From Candidatus Enterousia excrementavium (GTDB lineage Bacteria; Pseudomonadota; Alphaproteobacteria; Rs-D84), in contig JADINE010000051.1 of NCBI GenBank assembly GCA_017694175.1, forward strand, positions 1 through 36,885: a stretch of 36,885 nucleotides of DNA, read 5' to 3'. This document shows, one piece after another, positions 24,768 through 31,848 of the stretch (position 1 is the first letter of the stretch; each line of letters opens with the position of its first letter). The notes beneath the pieces are model-generated. The model was not told the DNA's origin. It saw only the letters and a list, made by a program, of their open reading frames with translations, and did no database searches. A program made the translations under genes and the position numbers.

Positions 24768-24777
24768 CGCACGACCG

Positions 24778-25452
24778 TTATATTGCATCACCGCTGTTAA
24801 TCGGCGGATAACACGCGCCACCATCATCAGGGCAACATGCAAACACAAGATTTCCCATATCAGTAAATGTTTCACCTTCGCAGCAACCGAATTTATTCGG
24901 CTTACTGCCGTCTTCGCACAGGCCAGACGACACATTTCGTGCGGCGGTTTCTTCATCAATATCTACTGTTTCCGATCTATCAATTTCTTCACAATCTGCA
25001 TCATATTGATTTTGCAATGGTTCAGTTTCCGCATCAGACGCACCATTTGCAACCAATTTATCGATATCAGATTTTAATTCGTTGCATAAATTTTGACGTT
25101 CGGTCAAATATTCGTTCAAAATTGTTCGCGCCGTAACCACCACTGTTTCAACAACGGGCGTCGCCGCCACAGGTGTCGCAGCCGCAGCCACCATATTTGA
25201 TGCAGTCACACGCCCCGACGCAATTGTACGCCGCCCAGACGCCGAACGCGAACAATCAGCCCTGTATTGTGCCTGTAACGCAGATAATTCCGATTCTTGT
25301 TCTGCACTGGGCGATTCAATTGCGCTTAATTGATTAATTCGCGCCTGAATATCGGTGCAATCCGTGCGCTGCGAAACATCAGCCGCCAACGCCGGCGCAC
25401 ACAAAACCACCGCACACAGCCCAACAAACAAATTTTTTAATTTTTTATTCAT
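24778..25452 (-). CDS. Unknown exported Cys-rich protein with two Cys-bracketed modules (protein A)
   Basis: A 224-residue protein with a cleavable signal peptide (basic M-N-K-K-L-K, hydrophobic core, A-L-A cut after about residue 23), hence periplasmic. Modules: C32-x34-C67 and C123-x30-C154, each C-x(2)-(I/L) ... Y-x(2)-D-C, predicted helical hairpins. They are joined by an Ala/Val/Thr/Pro-rich linker (residues 83-108). The C-terminal 45 residues hold six Cys (G-L-C, F-G-C-C, F-A-C-C, G-A-C-Y-P-P), suggesting a disulfide-knotted tail. The start overlaps the end of the upstream gene by 8 bases (AATGAATAA), so translation is coupled. Function unknown. Confidence 0.72.
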   Translation of the reverse strand: MNKKLKNLFVGLCAVVLCAPALAADVSQRTDCTDIQARINQLSAIESPSAEQESELSALQAQYRADCSRSASGRRTIASGRVTASNMVAAAATPVAATPVVETVVVTARTILNEYLTERQNLCNELKSDIDKLVANGASDAETEPLQNQYDADCEEIDRSETVDIDEETAARNVSSGLCEDGSKPNKFGCCEGETFTDMGNLVFACCPDDGGACYPPINSGDAI

Positions 25453-26170
25453 TTATTATTTGTTCCATTTTTAATATAAATTCAGTTGCCGGATCTATTA
25501 ATTGTTCAATCTTGTTCAAAAAATCCTGAGCTTCGCGTTGCATATCCAGTTTTTTAAATGTATCAATCACAATTTCAGCATCACCAACTTGCATATCTTC
25601 TGTTGGTCGCAAAGCAGTTGCAATTTCCAATTCCCGCAAAGCCAAAGTTTTATACATTTCCGCATTGTCCGCACAACCCCGATCCGCCAATGTGCTGTAC
25701 GTATCAGCATTTTGCAAATGCTTCCAATATTCAGGTTCGCTTTCCGGATACAATCTGTCTTTTAACAATTGCTCTATTCGTACACAAGTAGCCATGATTT
25801 CGGGATGATTTTCGGACACCGGCACCACAGAAGTCCGTTCGATAACGACCAAACGCCCCGCGCATCCCGCAGAATAAGCATCATTTAATTCCTGTAATGT
25901 TTTTGCATCATCTGCATTTGCACCGCGCTGGGTAATAGATATAATTTCATTTGCAATCGCGTCGCACTGCTGTGCACTAAGTTGATTTCGAACAGCACCA
26001 TTGCCGCCATACGCCAACCCCAAAAACAAACCACACGAAAACAATCCGGCCAGCGCCACTGCGCCCCAAATTCTGTGTCCTACACTGCAACAATTAACAG
26101 GACAATCAGCCGCCACGCCCGCAGTTTTTGTTAACTTTGTTTTTGTTGTTTTTGTATTTGCTTTTTTCAT
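25445..26170 (-). CDS. Unknown anchored envelope protein with two Cys-bracketed modules (protein B)
   Basis: A 241-residue protein with a Lys/Thr-rich cytoplasmic N-terminus carrying D-C-P-V-N-C-C, a membrane helix near residues 33-54, and a periplasmic part with modules C69-x33-C103 and C129-x36-C166. The second module and what follows (N-A-D-T-Y-S-T-L-A-D-R-G-C, A-L-R-E-L-E-I-A-T-A-L-R-P-T, E-F-I-L-K-M-E-Q-I-I) align with the last 110 residues of the 23804 protein, so they are paralogues. An AGGGGGG-type site precedes the ATG. A TATAAT-containing stretch lies between it and lolD, so it may also be expressed separately. Confidence 0.72.
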   Translation of the reverse strand: MKKANTKTTKTKLTKTAGVAADCPVNCCSVGHRIWGAVALAGLFSCGLFLGLAYGGNGAVRNQLSAQQCDAIANEIISITQRGANADDAKTLQELNDAYSAGCAGRLVVIERTSVVPVSENHPEIMATCVRIEQLLKDRLYPESEPEYWKHLQNADTYSTLADRGCADNAEMYKTLALRELEIATALRPTEDMQVGDAEIVIDTFKKLDMQREAQDFLNKIEQLIDPATEFILKMEQIINE

Positions 26171-26216
26171 AAAATCCCCCCTGCCGTTTTATGTTATTAT
26201 ACTACAAATTTTCTTT

Positions 26217-26927
26217 TTATTCTACTATTCCATTATTAATTGTAATTTTTCTGTCTGCACGCGCAGCCAAATTCATATCATGTGTCACAAACAACATAGC
26301 CATTTTCTTTTTTCGCACCAAATCCAGCAATAAATCAAACACAGATGTTGCATGCGCAGGATCCAAACTGCCGGTTGGTTCATCAGCCAACAAAATTTCC
26401 GGATCATTCGCCAACGCCCGCGCCACAGCGGTACGCTGTTGTTCCCCGCCCGACATTTCGCCCGGAAAATGCGATGCGCGATGCGCAACATTTGCTGCGC
26501 GCAACAACTTCATTGCGCGTGTTGTTGCCATACGTTCATCCATTCCATTCGCCAACATAGGCAACATAACATTTTCAACTGCTGTAAAATCCGCCAACAA
26601 ATTATGCCGTTGATACACAAAACCTATTTTACGCCGCCGTGCCACAGTACGCATCTCATCATCCATTTTATGCACAGGCGTTCCGGCCAACAAAATACTT
26701 CCCGCCGTTGGTTTATCCAGCAACCCAACACATTGCAATAATGTAGACTTACCACTTCCCGAAGGCCCAACAAGTGCAACTATTTCCCCACGATGCAAAT
26801 CAAATCCACCACCGCGCAAAATGTGCAAGGGCTGACCGCCTTCTATAAAAGTTTTTTGGATATCGCGCACAGACAACACAACGTTATCATTTGATATCTT
26901 TGACAAAGCATTTAATATTCCAGCCAT
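26217..26927 (-). CDS. lolD: LolD-like lipoprotein-export ABC ATPase
   Basis: ATPase of the Lol transporter that extracts lipoproteins from the inner membrane and hands them to LolA. Its 236 residues show Walker A G-P-S-G-S-G-K-S-T near residue 54, Q-loop F-V-Y-Q-R-H-N-L-L, signature M-S-G-G-E-Q-Q-R, Walker B I-L-L-A-D-E-P-T-G-S-L-D and H-loop F-V-T-H-D-M, all intact. MacB/LolD/FtsE-type ATPases are similar; the adjacent LolC/E-family permease supports LolD. The ATG shares a base with the stop of the preceding unknown gene (TAATG), so translation is coupled. Confidence 0.9.
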   Translation of the reverse strand: MAGILNALSKISNDNVVLSVRDIQKTFIEGGQPLHILRGGGFDLHRGEIVALVGPSGSGKSTLLQCVGLLDKPTAGSILLAGTPVHKMDDEMRTVARRRKIGFVYQRHNLLADFTAVENVMLPMLANGMDERMATTRAMKLLRAANVAHRASHFPGEMSGGEQQRTAVARALANDPEILLADEPTGSLDPAHATSVFDLLLDLVRKKKMAMLFVTHDMNLAARADRKITINNGIVE

Positions 26928-27685
26928 TATAAACTCGTTTCTCGTTCGATATTCCGTTGCAAATTTTTTTGTTTTTTTATTTCATCCAGCATGATTTTTA
27001 TTCTTGTCGGATGAATAAGCACATGCGGGTCACGTCCGACAAGTTTTATAAATTCTTCTTTGTTTTGCTCTTTTCTTATCCGCGCCAAATCATGTTTATT
27101 TTCGATATAATATATTATATCCATGGGCGCATATCCATAACTAACGCCATCCAAAATTTCAAAAAAATCTTGCAGATTTTTATTATCCCAATTTATATCC
27201 AACAATTCCGGATTCAACTCAATCGTCTGTGACAATAAATCAGTAACCCGTCTTACCACAGTACTGCGTTGTTGTTGAATATAATCCACCAATTGATTCT
27301 TGTCCGCGTCTGACAAATTCTTAACAGGATCACACATGTTATTAATCAGATTCAGTTTTTCTTCTTCGGTCAGCGGTACAACATCTTTATTTTCCCCAGA
27401 TACGCGTTCCATTCCGGATATTAGCCATTCTGCATACTCGCGTGGATTTTTTATACGTCTGACATCAAAAGTTAAAAAGAACAGCAACGTTTGCACCTGT
27501 TCTTCAAACTTCTGTGGTGTTACATTATTTGGATATTTATATTTATGAAACAATTCTATTGGCAGTTTTATTCCCTGTGCCATCAAAAAATCCTGATAAT
27601 CTTTGGCACTGGACGACCATTTTCCCCCAGGAACAACCGTATCATAGACCAAAGTCTGCAAAATTAATTCCAATTTTTTATTCAT
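26927..27685 (-). CDS. Unknown soluble protein inserted between the Lol permease and ATPase genes
   Basis: A 252-residue protein, predicted mostly helical and charged, with no signal peptide or membrane helix, so cytoplasmic. Segments such as L-T-E-E-E-K-L-N-L-I-N-N-M and I-K-I-M-L-D-E-I-K-K-Q-K-N-L-Q look like helix or coiled coil, particularly the last 30 residues. No family is recognised. It overlaps lolF by 8 bases (AATGAATAA) and lolD by 1 base (TAATG), so all three should be made in fixed ratio. A role as a cytoplasmic accessory or regulator of the Lol complex is inference from position alone. Confidence 0.72.
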   Translation of the reverse strand: MNKKLELILQTLVYDTVVPGGKWSSSAKDYQDFLMAQGIKLPIELFHKYKYPNNVTPQKFEEQVQTLLFFLTFDVRRIKNPREYAEWLISGMERVSGENKDVVPLTEEEKLNLINNMCDPVKNLSDADKNQLVDYIQQQRSTVVRRVTDLLSQTIELNPELLDINWDNKNLQDFFEILDGVSYGYAPMDIIYYIENKHDLARIRKEQNKEEFIKLVGRDPHVLIHPTRIKIMLDEIKKQKNLQRNIERETSL

Positions 27686-28931
27686 TTCTTAATACCTCTA
27701 CTGGGTCGGTACTGGCCGCTTTCCAGGCGGGGTACAGCGTTGCCAAAAACGCCAACAATACAGCAATCAGTGCAATACCAACAACATCGCTTAAAACCAA
27801 CTTGGACGGCAATTCTGATAAATAATATAATTCGGCTGGGAACAAATCGCGCCCTGTGGCCCATTGAAAGAATTGTCGAATTGGTTCGATATAAATTGCA
27901 ATAACAACCCCCAACCCAGTTCCAATCAGTGCGCCCAACACCCCTATACTTGTACCAGACAAAATAAATATTTTCATCATAGATTTACGCGAAACCCCGA
28001 ACGTACGCAGCACAGCAATATCAGTTGATTTATCTTTAACCAACATAACCAAACTGGATACGATATTAAAAGCAGCCACAATAACGATTAACATCAATAT
28101 CAAAAACATAACATTCGATTCCACTTGCAACGCACCAACGAACCCCCTATTTAAATCCCGCCAATCACGCACAACAAATCCTGTTGGCAATAAATTTGCC
28201 AACGCATCGCGCACAGCGGTGGTATCTTCTGGATCACGCAGGAACAAATCAATATGCGTAACCGCCCCAGGGATATTAAGATATTTTTGTGCTGTTTCCA
28301 ACGGCATAAAAATATATCCTGAATCATACTCATACATCCCCATAAAGAACGAAGACATAACCGGATACGACATAATCCGGGGCATAGACCCAAATGGCGT
28401 AGGCGTTGCATTATTTGCCGAAACCAAAGAAATCTGATCCCCCATACCAACACTTAACGCCCGCGTAAGCGACGCCCCTGCCACCAATTCTCCATCTTTA
28501 ATTTTATCCAAAGGCTTTCCATAAATAGTTGTACCAGTTTCTGTTTTCGCGGCCAAATCAGACATTCTTATTCCGCGAATCATAGCACCTGTATTGTTGC
28601 CATTTGCTGTGGCCATAACCTGCCCTTCGGCAATGGGCACAATGCCAACCGCGTTTTCGGCCACAATTTTGTTTTGCTTCATTTTATCAATCAAGAAATC
28701 GTAATCGGTAATTGCGCCATCTTGATAATACACAACGACATGCCCGTTCATTCCAACTATGCGCGATAACAAAGTATCATGAAATCCCCCCATCACAGAC
28801 ATCACAACAATAAGTGTTGCCACCCCCAACGTGATACCAATCAGCGAAACCCACGACACCACCGAGCCAAACCCCCGACGTTTAGCCCATAAATATCTGA
28901 AAGCAATTTTTCTTTCCAACCGTGAAAACAT
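27678..28931 (-). CDS. lolC: LolC/E-family lipoprotein-releasing permease (LolF-type)
   Basis: A 417-residue inner-membrane permease of the MacB/LolC/E fold. N-terminal R-L-E-R-K-I-A-F-R-Y-L-W-A-K-R-R-G-F leads into helix 1 (W-V-S-L-I-G-I-T-L-G-V-A-T-L-I-V), then S-V-M-G-G-F, a large periplasmic domain (residues 50-265), and three C-terminal helices with the L-R-T-F-G-V-S-R-K-S-M coupling helix. It is the only such gene here; many alphaproteobacteria have one homodimeric permease, called LolF, in place of LolC plus LolE. It precedes the unknown gene and lolD in an overlapping operon. Confidence 0.9.
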   Translation of the reverse strand: MFSRLERKIAFRYLWAKRRGFGSVVSWVSLIGITLGVATLIVVMSVMGGFHDTLLSRIVGMNGHVVVYYQDGAITDYDFLIDKMKQNKIVAENAVGIVPIAEGQVMATANGNNTGAMIRGIRMSDLAAKTETGTTIYGKPLDKIKDGELVAGASLTRALSVGMGDQISLVSANNATPTPFGSMPRIMSYPVMSSFFMGMYEYDSGYIFMPLETAQKYLNIPGAVTHIDLFLRDPEDTTAVRDALANLLPTGFVVRDWRDLNRGFVGALQVESNVMFLILMLIVIVAAFNIVSSLVMLVKDKSTDIAVLRTFGVSRKSMMKIFILSGTSIGVLGALIGTGLGVVIAIYIEPIRQFFQWATGRDLFPAELYYLSELPSKLVLSDVVGIALIAVLLAFLATLYPAWKAASTDPVEVLRNE

Positions 28932-28941
28932 GTATTAACCC

Positions 28942-30288
28942 CTATATCCCGGTGCCCAGAAACGCACGCAAAGCATCCCCCGATAACGGCACATCAGCCC
29001 CAGACGGCAATTGATTTGCATCAACAATCGATATAATTCGTGGCGACATAAAGACAACCAATTCAGCAAACGGGCTGATTAACGTTTCCGGCGTTGTCAC
29101 AAAAGAATGCGTTGGTATACCGATAATCACATAGTTATCCCCTATATCTGACGGGATATTAAACGAAGACAGCTCCCCATTACTTGTGCGCAAAACTATT
29201 TTAGCATCCAGTTTGTCTTTTCCGCCGTAATCCCCATATGTTCCAGTCGCCCCGATTATCAAATCAGTTTCCAATCTGTCTTCTTTGCTACATTGCCCAA
29301 TATCAAACCGCGATTGCCATCCATTTGGAATCACAAAAGTTCCCTGGGATATAAGCACCACGTTCGCTTGTTGCGACAAAAATTCCTGTAATGTTTTCGT
29401 ATTGATTTCAGGGCTTACCACCAGCGCACGCCCCACAACCCCAGGAATAGACATTTTTATATTTTTATCCCCAAACGCAGGCAGCAAATTCATCCAGATA
29501 ATTGGATTATCAGTACGCGGATACACACGATAAACATCAATATCCCACGCAATCATATATTTCTTAGACGCTACATCAGATATCATTTTTGCGACTTCGC
29601 GTTCTGTTTGATAATTACCCTCGAACACGACTGTTTTATCCTGCCAATCAACCAACAGATTGCGCACATCTGCACCATGCATAGCATCCAATAACGCCAT
29701 TATTATGGATTCATTCTTGGGCATTTTCACCAACCATTTGGCCCTGTGATCCAAATGAATTTCAGAATTAACAGCATCATACGAATAATAAGCCCGCCCC
29801 ATCTTGGCAATTAATTCAACGCTGTCGGCCAAATTACCCGACGATATTGTTCCAGACACAGTTTCATACAACTCGCCATCTTCAACAACAGAAATATTCG
29901 TCCCCTGTAACAATTTATCCAACGTTTCTTTAACAGTTAATTGTTCGAATTCATAATCAGAAACTTGTAATTCAGGCAACGGATCCCCCACCCCCAAACG
30001 TACCATTTCGATTTTTTCTTCTGGCACAACGGAAACGACGGCCTGATTATCCCAATTCACAGTACAGCGTTTTGGCAATTCAATAGAAAACCTTTGGGCA
30101 GTATCAGTGGTAAGCGCGGCTTTTTTCGGGAAAATAGGCACTGAATTTTCATCAATCACGAAATTTTCGACCACATTAATCGTATCATATTGCGGAACAT
30201 TTTCTTGGGCACGCTGCGTGCAACCAGCCACCACACCGCCCATAAACATCAAAACCACAAGGCCACATAACAGTCTTATTTTTTTCAT
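28942..30288 (-). CDS. Secretin-like lipoprotein (type IVb pilus PilN / type II secretion-like)
   Basis: A 448-residue lipoprotein: signal peptide with lipobox V-A-G-C at residue 23. An STN/N0-like segment (L-T-V-K-E-T-L-D-K-L-L-Q-G-T-N-I near residue 120) is followed by N1-like repeats (V-F-E-G-N-Y-Q-T-E-R-E-V-A-K-M) and a C-terminal region whose order matches a secretin channel: T-L-Q-E-F-L-S-Q-Q-A-N-V-V-L-I-S-Q-G near residue 310, later F-A-E-L-V-V-F-M-S-P-R-I-I near 415. It is shorter and more diverged than standard secretins. It would form an outer-membrane channel or a lipoprotein related to one. Its gene lies 10 bases before lolF, but no pilus gene is visible. Confidence 0.65.
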   Translation of the reverse strand: MKKIRLLCGLVVLMFMGGVVAGCTQRAQENVPQYDTINVVENFVIDENSVPIFPKKAALTTDTAQRFSIELPKRCTVNWDNQAVVSVVPEEKIEMVRLGVGDPLPELQVSDYEFEQLTVKETLDKLLQGTNISVVEDGELYETVSGTISSGNLADSVELIAKMGRAYYSYDAVNSEIHLDHRAKWLVKMPKNESIIMALLDAMHGADVRNLLVDWQDKTVVFEGNYQTEREVAKMISDVASKKYMIAWDIDVYRVYPRTDNPIIWMNLLPAFGDKNIKMSIPGVVGRALVVSPEINTKTLQEFLSQQANVVLISQGTFVIPNGWQSRFDIGQCSKEDRLETDLIIGATGTYGDYGGKDKLDAKIVLRTSNGELSSFNIPSDIGDNYVIIGIPTHSFVTTPETLISPFAELVVFMSPRIISIVDANQLPSGADVPLSGDALRAFLGTGI

Positions 30289-30322
30289 ATTGTTCCCTTT
30301 CTTCCCTTGTTTTTTTATTTGC

Positions 30323-30649
30323 CTAGATATTCATAAACCTTTCAAACTCTTCCAACGTCATTTCATAAATAGGCTTTTGCGTTGGGGTAACCAAATCTTT
30401 CACCCGTTCATATTGTGCACCAAACTTTTCGATTACCGCCACCACATTGGCAGGCACAGCATTTTTATTTGCTTCCAAAAGCCTGCGTCCATACTCGTAA
30501 ACATACTCTAACACATCAGCCAAGAAAAAACGTCCAGCATAATTTTCCATGGCAATTCCGCCCTTTTGCACACATATTGCAGACATCACCAAAGTCATCT
30601 GGTTATACAAATTTGCCAACTTAATAAAATTTTGAACAGTCAATGCCAT
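30323..30649 (-). CDS. Hypothetical 108-residue helical protein
   Basis: A small soluble protein without signal peptide. Predicted helices include N-F-I-K-L-A-N-L-Y-N-Q-M-T, F-F-L-A-D-V-L-E-Y-V-Y-E-Y-G-R-R and A-N-V-V-A-V-I-E-K-F-G. AGGAAGAG sits about 5-8 bases before the ATG at 30649. It opens the minus-strand run that continues with the secretin-like lipoprotein 34 bases on, so the two are probably co-transcribed. No family recognised; a small cytoplasmic partner of the envelope genes is possible but unproven. Confidence 0.6.
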   Translation of the reverse strand: MALTVQNFIKLANLYNQMTLVMSAICVQKGGIAMENYAGRFFLADVLEYVYEYGRRLLEANKNAVPANVVAVIEKFGAQYERVKDLVTPTQKPIYEMTLEEFERFMNI

Positions 30650-30691
30650 GGGCTCTTCCTATATTCCCTTTATATCCCATTATAAAAACTA

Positions 30692-30720
30692 TTGCCCCCC
30701 AAAGGCAATTAAATTATAAT
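30692..30720 (+). promoter_or_regulatory. Promoter of the 30728 lipoprotein, apparently leaderless
   Basis: TTGCCC (30692-30697), 17-base spacer, TATAAT (30715-30720), with 7 bases to the ATG at 30728 and no Shine-Dalgarno. Confidence 0.6.
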
Positions 30721-30727
30721 ACAAAAC

Positions 30728-31108
30728 ATGAGAATTAAATACATTGCATTTGCATTGATATTGACCGCATGCGCATCGGCCAATCGTGGCAGTATTGATG
30801 ATGCAACTATTCTTAATTGGGAAAACGAATCCGTCACAATGGAACAGTTTGTCCGTGATCACAAAGCGTGCCTTGGCATAAACAAACCATCGTATATGCC
30901 GCGTTCCCGCATTGCAAAACTTTTGGCCCCCAATCAAAGCGGTGTTATGCCCGATTGGGATGGCCTGTGGGTGACATTTCAATCAAACGAATATCGCGAT
31001 GTTGGCCAACGTGCATTGCTTTCCGTGCCACGCAACACAACATCAAAATCCGTGGGCTCGTACAGAAAATGTATGTTTCGCCGTGGATATCTGTTGCGTG
31101 CGATGTAA
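30728..31108 (+). CDS. Hypothetical small lipoprotein
   Basis: A 126-residue protein with a short lipoprotein signal, lipobox L-T-A-C near residue 15. The mature part has one Cys in D-H-K-A-C-L-G and another in Y-R-K-C-M-F-R-R-G-Y near the C-terminus, which could pair. S-Y-R-K-C-M-x-x-R-G-Y is a wording often seen at the end of small proteobacterial lipoproteins. It probably sits in the outer membrane; role unknown. It is divergent from the 30649 gene and lies 52 bases upstream of ftsQ, which has its own promoter. Confidence 0.75.
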   Translation: MRIKYIAFALILTACASANRGSIDDATILNWENESVTMEQFVRDHKACLGINKPSYMPRSRIAKLLAPNQSGVMPDWDGLWVTFQSNEYRDVGQRALLSVPRNTTSKSVGSYRKCMFRRGYLLRAM

Positions 31109-31124
31109 AATTTATGCCCCGCGC

Positions 31125-31153
31125 TTTTCAACTGGGTAAAAATGTGATATAAT
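31125..31153 (+). promoter_or_regulatory. ftsQ promoter, apparently leaderless
   Basis: TTTTCA (31125-31130), 17-base spacer, TATAAT (31148-31153), 7 bases to the ATG at 31161. No Shine-Dalgarno is present. Confidence 0.55.
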
Positions 31154-31160
31154 TATCCGC

Positions 31161-31844
31161 ATGAAACGTTCCATATGGTTTTGGATGTATTTTGTTATCG
31201 CAGTAATATTGGCGATATATTTTGCGACGCGTATTACAATGATATACACAGGCCGCAGTAATATGTCCTATATCACTCACATGACAATAAAAACAGATTC
31301 TGCGAACAAAGATTTTTTAAATCCAATTGCTGCGGCCGTGGCTGTTTCATCCGGCACACGCCCTTTTGGCAAAACGCTGACCGAAATAAACACCCGCGCA
31401 TCAGCAACCCCCGGGGTAAGGTTCAGTGCAACCCGCAGATTGCCAAACAATGATTTGGAAATTTACGTTGAATTATACGACACAATCGCACAATGGACTG
31501 ATGGCTTGCAGTATTATCCACTGGCCCCAGACGGCACGATTATAAACAAACCGTCTGACACACGACTGGCGAACACAGTTGTATTTCGTGGCTCTGTTCC
31601 GGTTGATATCGGCGCAATCACCACCGCGGCCCAAACAATGCTTTACGACCTGGATTACATGGAATTTATCGAGGACAGACGTTGGAACCTGCACACATTG
31701 GGTGGCATTACGGTTATGTTGCCGGAAACAGACCCAACATCTGCAATTGCACGGTTAAAAGTATTGGATAAAAACCATCAAATTTTATCCAAAGATATAA
31801 CAGTTTTGGACATGCGCGACGATGCGCGAATACTGGTAAAATAA
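31161..31844 (+). CDS. ftsQ: FtsQ cell division protein
   Basis: Bitopic inner-membrane protein linking the divisome's FtsB/FtsL to the rest of the machine. The 227 residues start with a short basic end and a membrane helix (W-F-W-M-Y-F-V-I-A-V-I-L-A), followed by a diverged POTRA-like part and the FtsQ beta domain: P-N-N-D-L-E-I-Y-V-E-L-Y-D-T-I-A-Q-W and Y-P-L-A-P-D-G-T-I-I near residue 115, then R-R-W-N-L-H-T-L-G-G-I-T-V-M-L-P-E and the ending V-L-D-M-R-D-D-A-R. It is shorter than most FtsQ, with almost no cytoplasmic tail. It directly precedes ftsA by 4 bases, which supports the call. Confidence 0.88.
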   Translation: MKRSIWFWMYFVIAVILAIYFATRITMIYTGRSNMSYITHMTIKTDSANKDFLNPIAAAVAVSSGTRPFGKTLTEINTRASATPGVRFSATRRLPNNDLEIYVELYDTIAQWTDGLQYYPLAPDGTIINKPSDTRLANTVVFRGSVPVDIGAITTAAQTMLYDLDYMEFIEDRRWNLHTLGGITVMLPETDPTSAIARLKVLDKNHQILSKDITVLDMRDDARILVK

Positions 31845-31848
31845 AAAT

